Notes under the pieces: model-generated | Database searches by the model: none | Seen by the model: only the letters and a program-made list of their open reading frames with translations | Told to the model about the DNA's origin: nothing | Origin: Hormoscilla sp. GUM202 | GTDB taxonomy: Bacteria; Cyanobacteriota; Cyanobacteriia; Cyanobacteriales; Desertifilaceae | DNA: 64,000 nucleotides | Direction: 5' to 3' | NCBI GenBank assembly: GCA_005518205.2 | Contig: RFFC02000019.1 | Coordinates: 62,567 to 126,566 of the forward strand | Made by a program: the position numbers and the translations under genes | Shown: positions 25,874-34,881 of the stretch, piece after piece | How the letters are laid out: each line of letters opens with the position of its first letter | Numbering within the stretch: the stretch's first letter is position 1

Positions 25874-26407
25874 CTAAATGCTCCCCACCTCAAGCGAAGC
25901 TTCCAGAGTTTTGAGTAATTCAGTATTCACCCCAGACTCGCGGGTCAGAGCAATTTTGCCAGTACGGGCGATTTCCCGAATGCCGAACTTTTGCAGCATC
26001 TGGACGAGCGCCACCATTTTACCAGGGTCGCCCACCACCTCCAGTGTTAGGGACTCCTCCGCCACATCTACCACACGAGCGCGAAAAATCTGGGCTAATT
26101 CTAGAATTTCTGAGCGAGTGCTGCTGGTGGCATTCACCTTCATCAGCATTAATTCCCGCTCCACACAGGGACTTTCCGTGATATCCTGGACCTTAAGCAC
26201 ATTAATTTGCTTGTACAGTTGCTTAATCAACTGCTCAATTATCCGGTCATCTCCGGGCACCACCATGGTAATCCGGGAGACTCCCTGCTGCTCGGCATGG
26301 CCCACTGCTAGACTCTCAATATTAAAACCGCGACGGGCGAATAGACCGGCAATCCTAGTGAGAACCCCCGCAACATCCTCCACTAGCACAGATATAGTAT
26401 GTTTCAT
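25874..26407 (-). CDS. ilvN: acetolactate synthase small (regulatory) subunit
   Basis: A 177-residue protein with the N-terminal ACT domain ([36 protein letters not shown]) and the C-terminal ALS_ss_C region ([19 protein letters not shown]). It activates the catalytic subunit IlvB and confers valine feedback inhibition in branched-chain amino acid synthesis. Length and start are normal. A group II intron lies about 65 bp upstream of its start, so its promoter region is squeezed. The symbol ilvH is also in use. Confidence 0.93.
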   Translation of the reverse strand: MKHTISVLVEDVAGVLTRIAGLFARRGFNIESLAVGHAEQQGVSRITMVVPGDDRIIEQLIKQLYKQINVLKVQDITESPCVERELMLMKVNATSSTRSEILELAQIFRARVVDVAEESLTLEVVGDPGKMVALVQMLQKFGIREIARTGKIALTRESGVNTELLKTLEASLEVGSI

Positions 26408-27068
26408 AAGTTAGTTGTCAGTTGTCAGTTGCGTACTGTCCGCTTCGGGCGATCGGTAGTTTAACTTGGATGGGGTCGAGCTAGGGATTACTCCCTAACC
26501 CTCCCTTTCGGAACCTGAAGAGCGATTTTCACCGCACACGGCTACTGGTTGGTAAGTCCTTTACATGGATAGACTATGATTGGATTACTCCTTTCTGCCT
26601 CGTTACATGAAATTTGGCCCCTTCAGGTTGTCATTGGGTGACTAATTATAATGCCTAACCTCGGGCGGTTCGTGCGGGAAAAACTGCCAAACCCATTGCT
26701 ACACTCTTTACTAACGTGGTCCCTAGTAGTAGTCGGGAACGCTCATTTTTACCTCGTTAGGGCTTTAGTCCATTACAAGCACCTCTTTGGATTTCTCCAA
26801 GGGCTCCTTATCGTATCTAGGGTTACTTTCTCCTGTAACTTCTTATCATATCCGCCCCACGTCTGCATATCCTGGAAATTACCCCAGGCATTGGCTTCTT
26901 GGGACATCCCTTCCCTAGTGGCTTACGCTTATCATCTAACTTGTCTTCCCGATGAAAACACCAGGTTGACGGGTGCATCCCAGTTTCGCAATGAGTAGAA
27001 ATGCTTAGTCGAACGGGTTCCGAGATGGTGTTAAGCTGAGACAGTCGGTAAACGCTCCCTCTAAAACT

Positions 27069-28330
27069 ATGAATCCTGAAAATTTAGCTCAAATTAAAAC
27101 CTATGCTTTGGGAATAGCCGCCTTGTTGTATGAGGAGGCCCAAGGGACTGTTCCAGAGCAATTGAAAACACTCTCAGGACTCGAAGCTACAGTCCGTGGG
27201 CAGTTGCTTCAATACGTCAGTCCAGAGATTGCCCTTTTTTTATCGAAAGCACCAGTGGCACCACCGCAGGGCGAACCCGAATTTTAAACAGCATTTTGGG
27301 CGAGCTCCTCATCACGGAGAAGCAAGCGACTTATTTTGATGTGAGAGCCTATAGCCAGTGGAGTCCCTATCTGGAAAAATGTTGCTTGTTACTGAGTGCG
27401 AACTCTTCTTATGAGCACGCCTCGGAAGATCTTAAGCAGCTCACGGGGATGAGCGTTTCCCGGGGAACTCAGCAACGACTGGTGCAACGTTATGAGTTTG
27501 AATTACTGACAGTTAAAGAAGCCGTTTCCTCAACGAGCGCTCAAGAACCGAAACTGCCCCTTCAGGAGTTTGAGTTGCCCACAGCTAAAGAAGCCGTTTC
27601 CTCAACGGGCCCTCAAGGACCGAAACTGCCCCCTCAGGAGTTTGAGTTGCCGACGGCTAAAAAAGCTGTTTCCGAAATCAGCCCTCAAGAACCGAAAGTG
27701 CTCGCCCATGAGTTGAAGTTGCCGACTGTCAAGGAAGTTGTTGAGGAAATGAGCATTGATGGGGGGAAAGTACGCTTACGGACCCCGCAAGGGAGACCCT
27801 GTGAGTGGCGCGATTACAAGGGCGTTAATCTACATGACCTCGGGGTAGCGGCCTTCTTTCGGGACAATGCAGGACTGGTCAAATGGGTCAACCAGCAGCC
27901 CTTGGCGAATCCACTTGTGAGTATCGGAGACGGTCATGATGGCGTTTGGAATTTGTTTGCCGAGATTGGCCCAACCATCTTCCGTCTGGAAATCCTCGAT
28001 TGGTATCACTTGATGGAAAACCTCGAGAAAGTCGGTGGGTCCAGCTCTAGACTGGCACGAGTGAAAGCTCTCCTATGGTCAGGCAAGGTAGATGCAGCCC
28101 TCAAAGAATTTGACGACTGGGAGCATCCACGGGTTGATAACTTCAGGGCCTATGTTACTAAGCATCGTCACCGCATTGTGAACTATGGCTATTACCAAGC
28201 CGAGGGAATTTCAATCGGTTCGGGAGAGGTGGAATCAACGATTAAGCAGGTTGCGGCACGGGTGAAGCTCTCAGGAGCGCAGTGGAAAGCTGCCAATGTT
28301 CCCCAAGTTCTGCGGCATCTCGCAGCGTAG
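27069..28330 (+). CDS. ISKra4-family transposase in two frames
   Basis: The first frame (MNPENLAQIKTYALGIAALL..., 27069-27287) and the second (27296-28330; GELLITEKQATYFDVRAYSQ..., ending GSGEVESTIKQVAARVKLSG) together give the ISKra4 transposase. The join is at GAATTTTAAACAGC, where a -1 step reads through the TAA; programmed frameshifting or a lesion are both possible. The second frame contains a 24-residue tandem repeat (see 27494-27733). Catalytic-domain landmarks: ISIGDGHDGVW, EILDWYHLMEN and the C-terminal IGSGEVEST. Confidence 0.8.
27494..27733 (+). repeat. 72-bp in-frame tandem repeat in the transposase gene
   Basis: Units start at 27494, 27566, 27638 and (partial) 27710. Each codes EFELPTAKEAVSS plus a Gln/Pro/Lys-rich 11-residue spacer. 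The spacing of exactly 72 keeps the frame. A normal family member has this segment once, directly before SIDGGKVRLRTP. Confidence 0.85.
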
Positions 28331-29020
28331 GGGGCCCGGAGCGTGCTTATCTCAATGGAGTATTCTCAAGGTGAGTCAATCTTGACATTCTCATCATCTC
28401 GTGGTCTGTCAAGATAAAATTGACGAATTTTACGGAGATAACCGCTTCCGAGCCTTCCCTTCTCTTATCCGTCATCATTTCCTTGACAGACCAAGGGTCT
28501 ATTAGTGACAGTTTAACAATGAAGTATTTTTGCTCATTGCCAAATTGGGATGCACCCAGGTTGACAGCACACTGGAGATTATTTCGTTCCTTAGTAGTCA
28601 TCTTGATGCTTTTAGACCCCTACAATACCCCGGGAGTTCTTCGAGTACGTTGTTAGCCATCAGCAAGGGCTAACACTAACTACCATTTCCCTTTTGGGCC
28701 AGCGGTTAAGCCTTATTACGCTGGTTAGAGTTTACGAGGCTTGAATAGGTTCGCTTATTCTAGTCATGAGCATCTTCCCTAGTGGCGCCACCGGCGATGG
28801 CTGCCAGTTGGCCTACATTTAAGTCCTTGCTCTGCACCACAGTGATGTCACTCTGTAGCACTAAGGACCGGAGTCATCCTCGTACTTGGATGGGAGGATT
28901 TGGACCTCCATGATTACCAAAGTTTACTGGCTAATGGAACCAGGTGGGTTTTCACTCGGTTAGGAGCTTATACCCAAACGAATCGCACTGTCTAGTAGAC
29001 CTTAATCAACGTCAGTTCGA

Positions 29021-29065
29021 CAGTTGTCAGTTGTCAGTTGTCAGTTGTCAGTTGTCAGTTGTCAG
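29021..29065. repeat. heptanucleotide tandem repeat (CAGTTGT)
   Basis: Six perfect copies of CAGTTGT plus CAG, typical of the short tandem heptamers of filamentous cyanobacteria. Shorter runs of the same heptamer are at about 26412-26431, on the other side of the intron. Confidence 0.85.
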
Positions 29066-29158
29066 CCACCTAACTAACCCGCGACCCATGGGCTCTAGTC
29101 GCGAAAAAGCAAAAATATCCATATCCCGAGCCAGTCTCCCGAGCGTTCTCTAGAAGAT

Positions 29159-30063
29159 TTAAAAAACAGCCATCGGTAGAGCCGGTAAGCCTTTTGGCAT
29201 TAAGTCGAGGGATGGTTTTTTAGGTAAATAGGTGTAAGCTGTTAATCCAGCTAACATATTAACCAAAAAATTCCACACACTTCTGTGGCGAGAATGTTCG
29301 ATTTGAAAGATGTTCTTTAGTTGGTCATTAACTGTTTCAATTAAAGCTCTTTTACGCAATAATATTTTGTCTATTAACTTAATTAATTTTTGTTTCATAT
29401 TTTTCGTCTGGTAATCAGTTGTAAACCTTGCGCGTATAATTTTTCAAAGAATTCTTGGGAAATATATCCGCGCTCGCCAAACAGTTTACCTATCAAATCT
29501 TTAGTCAAGTCAGGAACCGGTTTACGATCGTCAACATTGCCAGGTGTGAGCTTGAATGCGAGTAGTTCTCCTTGGTCATTAATAATTAAATGCAACTTGA
29601 AACCGTAGTGCCATCCCATAGAATTTTTACCCCAACCCACTAAACCCTTAAAGACTTTATGAGACTTGGAACGGCAAGGATGACAGACTTCAATTGGAGT
29701 CGAATCTACGAAACTAATGCCAGTAATTTGGCCACGTCTCGTCCGTATAAAACAGCACAATAACATTAATGACCAAGGCATTAATTCTACGAAACGACTG
29801 TAGCTGACTAAATTTGGAAAAGCTTTACGCCAGTGGGGGATTACTTGTAGAGTATAAAACTCCTTAAATGTTCTAAAGCCAGAACCGTGAAACGCAATTG
29901 CAATGGTCATGATTTCACTCAAACTCATTCTTGAACGGCAGATTTTTTCACCGGCGATCGCCGTCAACTGAGGTTGCTGCTGCCAGTAGTATTCAAAGTT
30001 TTGATAAAAATCATCCACGTCGCAAAAAATTTGAGTAATATCAAGACGACTTTTAATTTCCAT
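29159..30063 (-). pseudogene. IS982-family transposase, frameshifted
   Basis: From ATG 30063 the frame reads MEIKSRLDITQIFCDVDDFY, with DSTPIEVCH, GWGKNSMGWHYGFKLHL and GNVDDRKPV of IS982 transposases. It stops at about 29395 after LITRRKI. One base is missing in an A-run; the neighbouring frame continues [20 protein letters not shown] to 29159. This element differs from the one at 20650. Clear terminal repeats were not found. Confidence 0.8.
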
Positions 30064-30365
30064 AACACCAAACCTCGTGAGAACTATCTTTATTATAGGT
30101 TTGGTGCTTTCTTTTTGGGCAAAACAATCACGCTCGATCGCCCGACTCTGGTCATCCGAGACCGGCAGGCAGGCGGCACAAGTCCAAGAACTCAAACCAA
30201 AAATTCTGCTTGGCCACTACGTTGGCACCTGCTGTTTTCAACAATCGCTGCTAGTTGCATATAATTCTCATTAGTATTTGATTATTGATAATAAAGTTCC
30301 TAGCTGGATATTCCAGAAGTTAGGACTGGCAAGACTTACAGCGTTTAAAGTCCGTCGAACTCACG
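30064..30365. other. 302-bp gap between two transposase remnants
   Basis: Holds the palindromic flank ACACCAAACCT / AGGTTTGGTG just outside the IS982 gene (30064-30108), probably its terminus, then sequence with no recognisable gene. Confidence 0.4.
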
Positions 30366-31515
30366 TTAATCAGTAAAAAAAGGATAAAGGCGTTCGAGTT
30401 TGATTCTAGCATCAGCGGTAGTGAACTGCCAGGAGATGGTTTTACCTGTGGCGTTTCGCGCTTGTTTCCAGGCCGCCAGTTGGGATTGAAGAGTAGGAAG
30501 ATCGGGGATACGGCGGTCGAGGCATTGGCGTGTAAGTGCGGCGAGTTCAATTTCGGCTATATTGAGCCAGGAACCGTGTTTGGGCGTATGATGGATTTCC
30601 AGGCGATTCAAAAGCCGTCTCGCTTCGGATGGGGGAAAGGTTTTGTAAAGGGCCGCAGGCTTGTGGGTATTGAGGTTATCACAGATGAGAATAACTTTTT
30701 GTGCCGTTGGGTAGTCCACATCAAGTAGATGTTTGATCTGCTGAGCCCAATCGGTCATTGTACGATGTTCATGGGCTTCGACTGTACGCTTCCCTGACAG
30801 AGGTTCGCAGAACATGAAGATGCTCGCGGTGCCGTTGCGCTCGTATTCATAGTCATAGCGTGTGGGTTTTCCCGGCTCAGGCGGCAGTGGGATGCGCGTT
30901 TCTTTTACCAGTTGCTCTGGCTGTTCATCCATGCAGACAACGGGTACCTTGGCATCATAGGGACGCTGATAAATCTCCAGGACATCTTCCATCGCCGCTA
31001 CAAAGTCAGCGTCTTGCTCTGGCGGGATAACCCAGCATTCACGTAAATGAGGCTTGAGTTCGTTTTTTTTAACACCTCATGAATTGTGTTGGCGGTGCAG
31101 TGCGGCACGATCTGAAGCTCGACAACGCGATCAGCTAATAATTGTCATGTCCAGCGGACTCGACCTTCCGGTGGTGTGCTGCATGCCAGCGCTATCAACC
31201 GTGCTTCGGCTTCGCCATCAAAAAGTCGAGGTGTGGGAGGTGCAGAACGCTTCTTTCTTTCCAGCGCTGCTGCAAAGCCCTTTTCTACAAACCTTTTGCG
31301 CACTTCAGACACCGTATTCTTATTGCAATGTAGCATAGACGCAATCGCCTCGACAGACTTGCATTGGAGGTTTACATCTCGCAGCGGAGGGGTCCCGGAG
31401 CGTGCAGCAATATTTGCGCATGTCGTATCTTGAACGCACCGCCCTGGCCTTTCTTAACAATATTTTCCAGTTCCTGCCGCTCCGAAGGTTCCAGTCGCAC
31501 GATATATCTTTGCCG
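30366..31515 (-). pseudogene. IS630-family transposase, degraded and cut by an intron
   Basis: The C-terminal DDE part (30366-30992) is open: VVCMDEQPEQL, ILICDNLNTHK and HHTPKHGSWLNIAEIELAAL supply the D, D, E residues. Further upstream on the minus strand the N-terminal HTH is broken over three frames (YIVRLEPSERQELENIVKKG; MLHCNKNTVSEVRKRFVEKG). The group II intron at 31516 sits at the very start of the gene, on the opposite strand, so the start codon is displaced. Confidence 0.8.
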
Positions 31516-32410
31516 GTGCGATTTGTTCCGGTATAAACTGAAACACAGTGAAAGCCGGGTCGGTTCCATAAGCCGACAACTTTGGTATCATGAGGGTCCA
31601 AACCCCTCCCTCCAAGTACAGGAGTGACTCCGGTCCTTAGTGCTGCGAAGTGACATCATCGTGGTGCGGAGCAAGGACTTAAGTGTAGGCCATCTGGTAG
31701 CTCAAACCGGAAACGCCGCTAGGGAAATGCTCATGGCTAGAAAAAGCGAACCTACTTAAACCTCGTTAATACAGACCAGCGAAAGAGCTGATACGCTGGC
31801 CCAAAAGGGATAGGAAGCAAGGTATCAACTGTCGGCAATAGTTGATAATGTACTCCATAAAGCTCCCGGGGGAGTGTAGGGGCCTAAAAGCATAAATAAT
31901 GATACCAAGGAACAAAGTAATCTCCAGTGTGCTATCCACCTGGTATGTCCATCGGATGGATAAGTTAGATGATAAGCGCAAAGCCACTGGGGAAGGGATG
32001 TCCTAAGAAGCCAATGCCTAGGGTAACGCCTATGGATATGCAGACGTGGGACGGTGATGATAAGTACATGGACAAAATTAATTTCACACACTCTCTCGCG
32101 CTAGTCTCCATATCCGGAGCATGTCGCCCATGGCTATGTGCAATTATTTTTGTCTAACTACTTAGGAAACAATCGGGGACAAGTAATTCTGATTAATATT
32201 ACGGTGACCAGCTCCCAAGGGAGGTTAGGTTATAACTTCCTGGCAAAACACATCCAGGATAGGGATAAACGAACAGATTGTAAGGCAAACCAGGAGCAAT
32301 CCTGACAAGCTGCCCAAGGAAAGGGCCTATCACCCAGTAGCCGGATGCATTGAAAGGTGCAAGTCCGGTTCCGAAAGGGAGGGTTGGGAAGTGATTCCTA
32401 GCTCGACCCC
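31516..32410 (+). ncRNA. ORF-less group II intron, copy 2, carrying a MITE
   Basis: Begins GTGCGATTTGTTCCGGTATA and ends GCTCGACCCC. Domain V is clear at 32339-32371: AGCCGGA, TGCATT, GAAA loop, GGTGCA, a 2-base AG bulge, TCCGGTT, with the AGC triad. It shares most of its length with copy 1 on the other strand. Domain IV carries the MITE (32063-32162) instead of a maturase ORF. Without the MITE and its extra TA it is about 793 bp. Splicing would need a maturase from elsewhere. Confidence 0.82.
32063..32162. mobile_element. 100-bp MITE with TA duplication, copy 2
   Basis: Same length and sequence family as 5768-5867, in reverse orientation, with TA on both sides (32061-32062, 32163-32164). 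It lies in the domain IV region of the intron, where copy 1 of the intron has no such element. Confidence 0.88.
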
Positions 32411-33082
32411 GACCTTCCATTGACCTACCCAATCTTGCAAGTTGTTCTTCGGGTCTCCTGGGTTTTGGGTGATAAGTAAATCTTATCGCCACGCCAAATT
32501 AAGGGTTTCAGCCTTTTTTACGGGGTAAAATGTATTGTGGTATACATTTTACCGGCTCGACCCCGGAGAGCCTGTTGTTCACGAATAAATGGTCGTATTT
32601 CCTCTTTTTAGCAATTATGCCAGACTAGCCCTCTATTATATAAACTACTCCCCCACATCAAACAGATTTTCATCTCTGACCACTCATCAGCAGATGCTAC
32701 TATTTGAATACCGGTCCTCTATCCAACTCCGGAAGACAGGCAGGTGGGAAAGACAGAGTTGGTAGTGGGTCACAAGTAGTGATGTTAGCACAAGAAAGCT
32801 CAGACGGAGATCGCAATAGTGGCATCCAACGGCAAGTCAAATAACGATATTTCAGGCATTTCAGCTCCCAGCCGAAAAATTGAAAATGCCACATCCCCAC
32901 ACCTATTGGGACAGACTAGCCATCACATCACTACATGTTTATCACTACCACAGAGTTGAAAAATAGACGTTAAGATATTCAACATATACAGATAACGCGG
33001 TAAAATGAAGGTCCTAACTATCCGAGGCCGTAGGCCCGGTGGTCGGAGTTGAAGTAAAACTAGAGTAGGAGTCGAAAGGACT
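32411..33082. other. 672-bp stretch without a gene
   Basis: A hairpin AAAATGTAT / ATACATTTT (32528-32552) is followed by CGGCTCGACCCCGGAG, echoing the intron end. The region just before the next gene may hold its promoter and a leader RNA, but no motif is clear. Confidence 0.45.
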
Positions 33083-33451
33083 ATGGGTTGGTTAAAAAGA
33101 ATGTTTGGCCTAGAAAAACCCTCCGAAACTGACGAAGAAGCGGTAGCAGCAACCCAAGAGGCCGCAGTAGCAGCCCAAGAGGCCGCAGGAGTAGATGAGA
33201 TCCCTCCAGAGCGAGTAGGGTTGTACGGAGAATACGATCAGAGTGGCTTGGCTAAGCGGGTGGTTCTAGCGTTCGATGAAGACGATGAACTGGATGATTC
33301 CGAACGCCTGTGGGTGGCTCAGACCAGCAGCAAGGTAGTGTTGAAAGGAGAAGTTTCCAGCCAAGACATTCTTGACAAAATGGTGGATGTAGCGATGGGA
33401 GTGGATGGAGCCACAGAGGTGGACACAGAGCAAGTCACTGTCCTAGGCTAG
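33083..33451 (+). CDS. BON-like conserved cyanobacterial protein
   Basis: A 122-residue acidic protein. After a short start (MGWLKRMFGLEKP) and an Ala/Glu-rich stretch with two repeats of AVAAQEAAG type, the region 62-120 (LWVAQTSSKVVLKGEVSSQD, then GVDGATEVDTEQVTV) matches the BON fold. BON domains bind phospholipid or other surfaces; this family has no assigned role. The ATG has GAAAGGAC upstream. Good frame and length. Confidence 0.65.
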   Translation: MGWLKRMFGLEKPSETDEEAVAATQEAAVAAQEAAGVDEIPPERVGLYGEYDQSGLAKRVVLAFDEDDELDDSERLWVAQTSSKVVLKGEVSSQDILDKMVDVAMGVDGATEVDTEQVTVLG

Positions 33452-33608
33452 CAAGCCCTCGATGGGAATATAGATAGGTAGATATACTCAAGAAACTGCT
33501 GTGGGCCAGTAGGTCCTTGATGAAAATATTGGCAATTATGATGCTAGCAGCGAGAAAGTTGACACTCTCAGGATGCGGATATGCTAGAAATAAAGAGAAG
33601 GAGCAGCC

Positions 33609-33776
33609 GGTGTCTCGTGGGTAGTGCGAGTACGATGTCCCCGGGATAGTGCGGTTACGATGTCTCGGGAGAGCTTGATGTTCCCCTCCCGCACGGCGAA
33701 AACCCGAGGGACATCATAATCGCACTACTCCCGAGACATCGAGCGACCCGGGGACATCGAGCGACCACGAGACACC
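33609..33776. repeat. 168-bp nested palindrome upstream of infC
   Basis: Outer arms GGTGTCTCGTGG (33609) and CCACGAGACACC (33776 end). Inside are repeated GATGTCCCCGGG / CCCGGGGACATC and GATGTCTCGGGAG / CTCCCGAGACATC arms. The RNA or cruciform would be a long stepped hairpin. Relatives are scattered near 34440-34520, 43110-43185, 45012-45049 and 45177-45216. Confidence 0.8.
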
Positions 33777-33903
33777 GCTGGGCTAGGGTTGATGTCTGCG
33801 GACAGTAAAGCCGGTGCAGAGCAAAGCAAAAAAATACCTGACTCCAAAAGAAAAATTAACTTCGCGCATTGTAGCGCTATTAGAAGTTTCACCTTTAACG
33901 CTT

Positions 33904-34431
33904 GTGATAGAGAAAAGAAAAAATCGCGATCTCCCCCAAATCAACGAACGGATTAGATTTCCCAAGATTAGGGTCATAGATACTGATGGGGGCCAATTAG
34001 GGGTGATGACCCCGAGGGAAGCATTGCAGATGGCGGAGCAAAAGGAGTTGGATCTGGTCCTAGTCAGTGACAAGGCAGATCCGCCAGTTTGCAGGATAAT
34101 TGACTACGGCAAATATAAGTTTGAACAAGAGAAAAAAGCCAGGGAAGCAAAGAAAAAACAGCACCAGGCTGGTGTAAAGGAAGTGAAAATGCGTTACAAG
34201 ATAGACGAACATGACTATCAGGTGCGCGTAAATAGCGCCCAGCGCTTTCTAAAAGCAGGAGATAAGGTAAAAGCAACGATAACCTTCAGAGGTCGGGAAA
34301 TACAGCATAGTAACCTGGCAGAAGAATTGCTCAAGCGGATGGCAAAGGACTTGAAAGAAGTGGCAGAGGTGCAACAGGAACCGAAAAAAGAAGGTCGGAA
34401 TATGATGATGATGCTTTCTCCAAAAAAATAA
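33904..34431 (+). CDS. infC: translation initiation factor IF-3
   Basis: A 175-residue IF-3: [20 protein letters not shown] at the N-terminus, then [40 protein letters not shown] (linker) and the C-domain [22 protein letters not shown]-3 binds the 30S subunit and proofreads start codons. GTG 33904 gives the family N-terminus; the frame is open further upstream but into the palindrome, which I do not take as coding. A start at an unusual codon is common for infC and allows autoregulation. Confidence 0.93.
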   Translation: MIEKRKNRDLPQINERIRFPKIRVIDTDGGQLGVMTPREALQMAEQKELDLVLVSDKADPPVCRIIDYGKYKFEQEKKAREAKKKQHQAGVKEVKMRYKIDEHDYQVRVNSAQRFLKAGDKVKATITFRGREIQHSNLAEELLKRMAKDLKEVAEVQQEPKKEGRNMMMMLSPKK

Positions 34432-34552
34432 CAGGGCTGTGTCCCCGGGTGCTGTGTCTTCCGGGGCGAAGTATCTCCTGGGATCTCGATGTCCCCGGGG
34501 AGCGCTAGCCGCACATGCATAAGGGACATCGTAGGAACGCTACCCAGGAGAT

Positions 34553-34680
34553 AAGCTGTGATGCATTTAAATTGCATATTCCAAAATGGGGCAGGCAGGG
34601 TGGCGATCGCCGCTTAGGGGTCGAGGATCCCAAGATTTTATCGGCAGCTCGAATATGCAGTTTAGATGCGCGACATCTGA
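34553..34680. repeat. inverted-repeat element (GCATTTAAATTGCATA family)
   Basis: The left arm AAGCTGTGATGCATTTAAAT continues TGCATATTC; the right arm, reversed, reads AGATGTCGCGCATCTAAAC and TGCATATTC. The two face each other over about 70 bp. The same arms, everted, occur at 57683-57985. Confidence 0.65.
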
Positions 34681-34696
34681 TCTCGCGCTACTCGCA

Positions 34697-34724
34697 CGTT
34701 CCCAGGCAGATACGTGGGAACGAG
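34697..34724. repeat. palindromic interspersed repeat, TTCCCAGGCAGA family
   Basis: CGTTCCCAGGCAGATACGTG followed by GGAACGAG; relative of 89-115. Confidence 0.75.
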
Positions 34725-34881
34725 GGGGGGACACAGATGGATAATTGTTGATTGTTAAGTGTTAAGTGTCCAGGAAAATAAAGCAATTAGCAATTAGCAA
34801 TTAACAATTAGCGAGTAGTGTAACTTGACAGTCATAATTAAAGATTTGACAATCGGTGTCAAGTTACAGGAGAAGGAGATT

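Larger units (their letters stand above)
26971..28557 (+). mobile_element. ISKra4-like insertion sequence (1587 bp)
   Basis: 25-bp terminal inverted repeats beginning GGGTGCATCCCA on each end, flanked by an 8-bp target duplication AGGTTGAC (26963-26970 and 28558-28565). It lies inside the group II intron. It carries one transposase gene in two frames. Confidence 0.88.
26472..28988 (-). ncRNA. ORF-less group II intron, copy 1, split by an insertion sequence
   Basis: On the minus strand the element starts GTGCGATTCGTTTGGGTATA (28988) and ends with a domain V/VI region and GCTCGACCCC (about 26472). The domain V position (26510-26543) reads AGCCGTG...GTGAAAAT...TCAGGTTC, but its basal stem has mismatches, unlike copy 2. 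An ISKra4-like element is inserted at 26971-28557. Removing it and one 8-bp target copy leaves about 920 bp, collinear with the intron at 31516. No reverse transcriptase is encoded. Boundaries come from comparing the two copies. Confidence 0.78.
34432..34881. other. 450-bp repeat-rich gap
   Basis: GGTGTC-type repeat fragments (34440-34520), the inverted-repeat element 34553-34680, a TTCCCAGGCAGA palindrome at 34697-34724, and AATTAGC tandem filler near 34780. No gene. Confidence 0.6.

Noticed and set aside
26651-26998. 115-codon open frame on the plus strand
   Set aside because: It lies antisense within the group II intron and runs into the IS terminus; explained by those elements.
28347-28601. 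84-codon minus-strand frame as an intron-encoded protein
   Set aside because: It crosses the IS end and the intron and has no reverse transcriptase or maturase motif.
29021-29065. CAGTTGT run as a CRISPR or operator array
   Set aside because: Uniform 7-bp tandem repeats without spacers are the known heptamer class of cyanobacteria.
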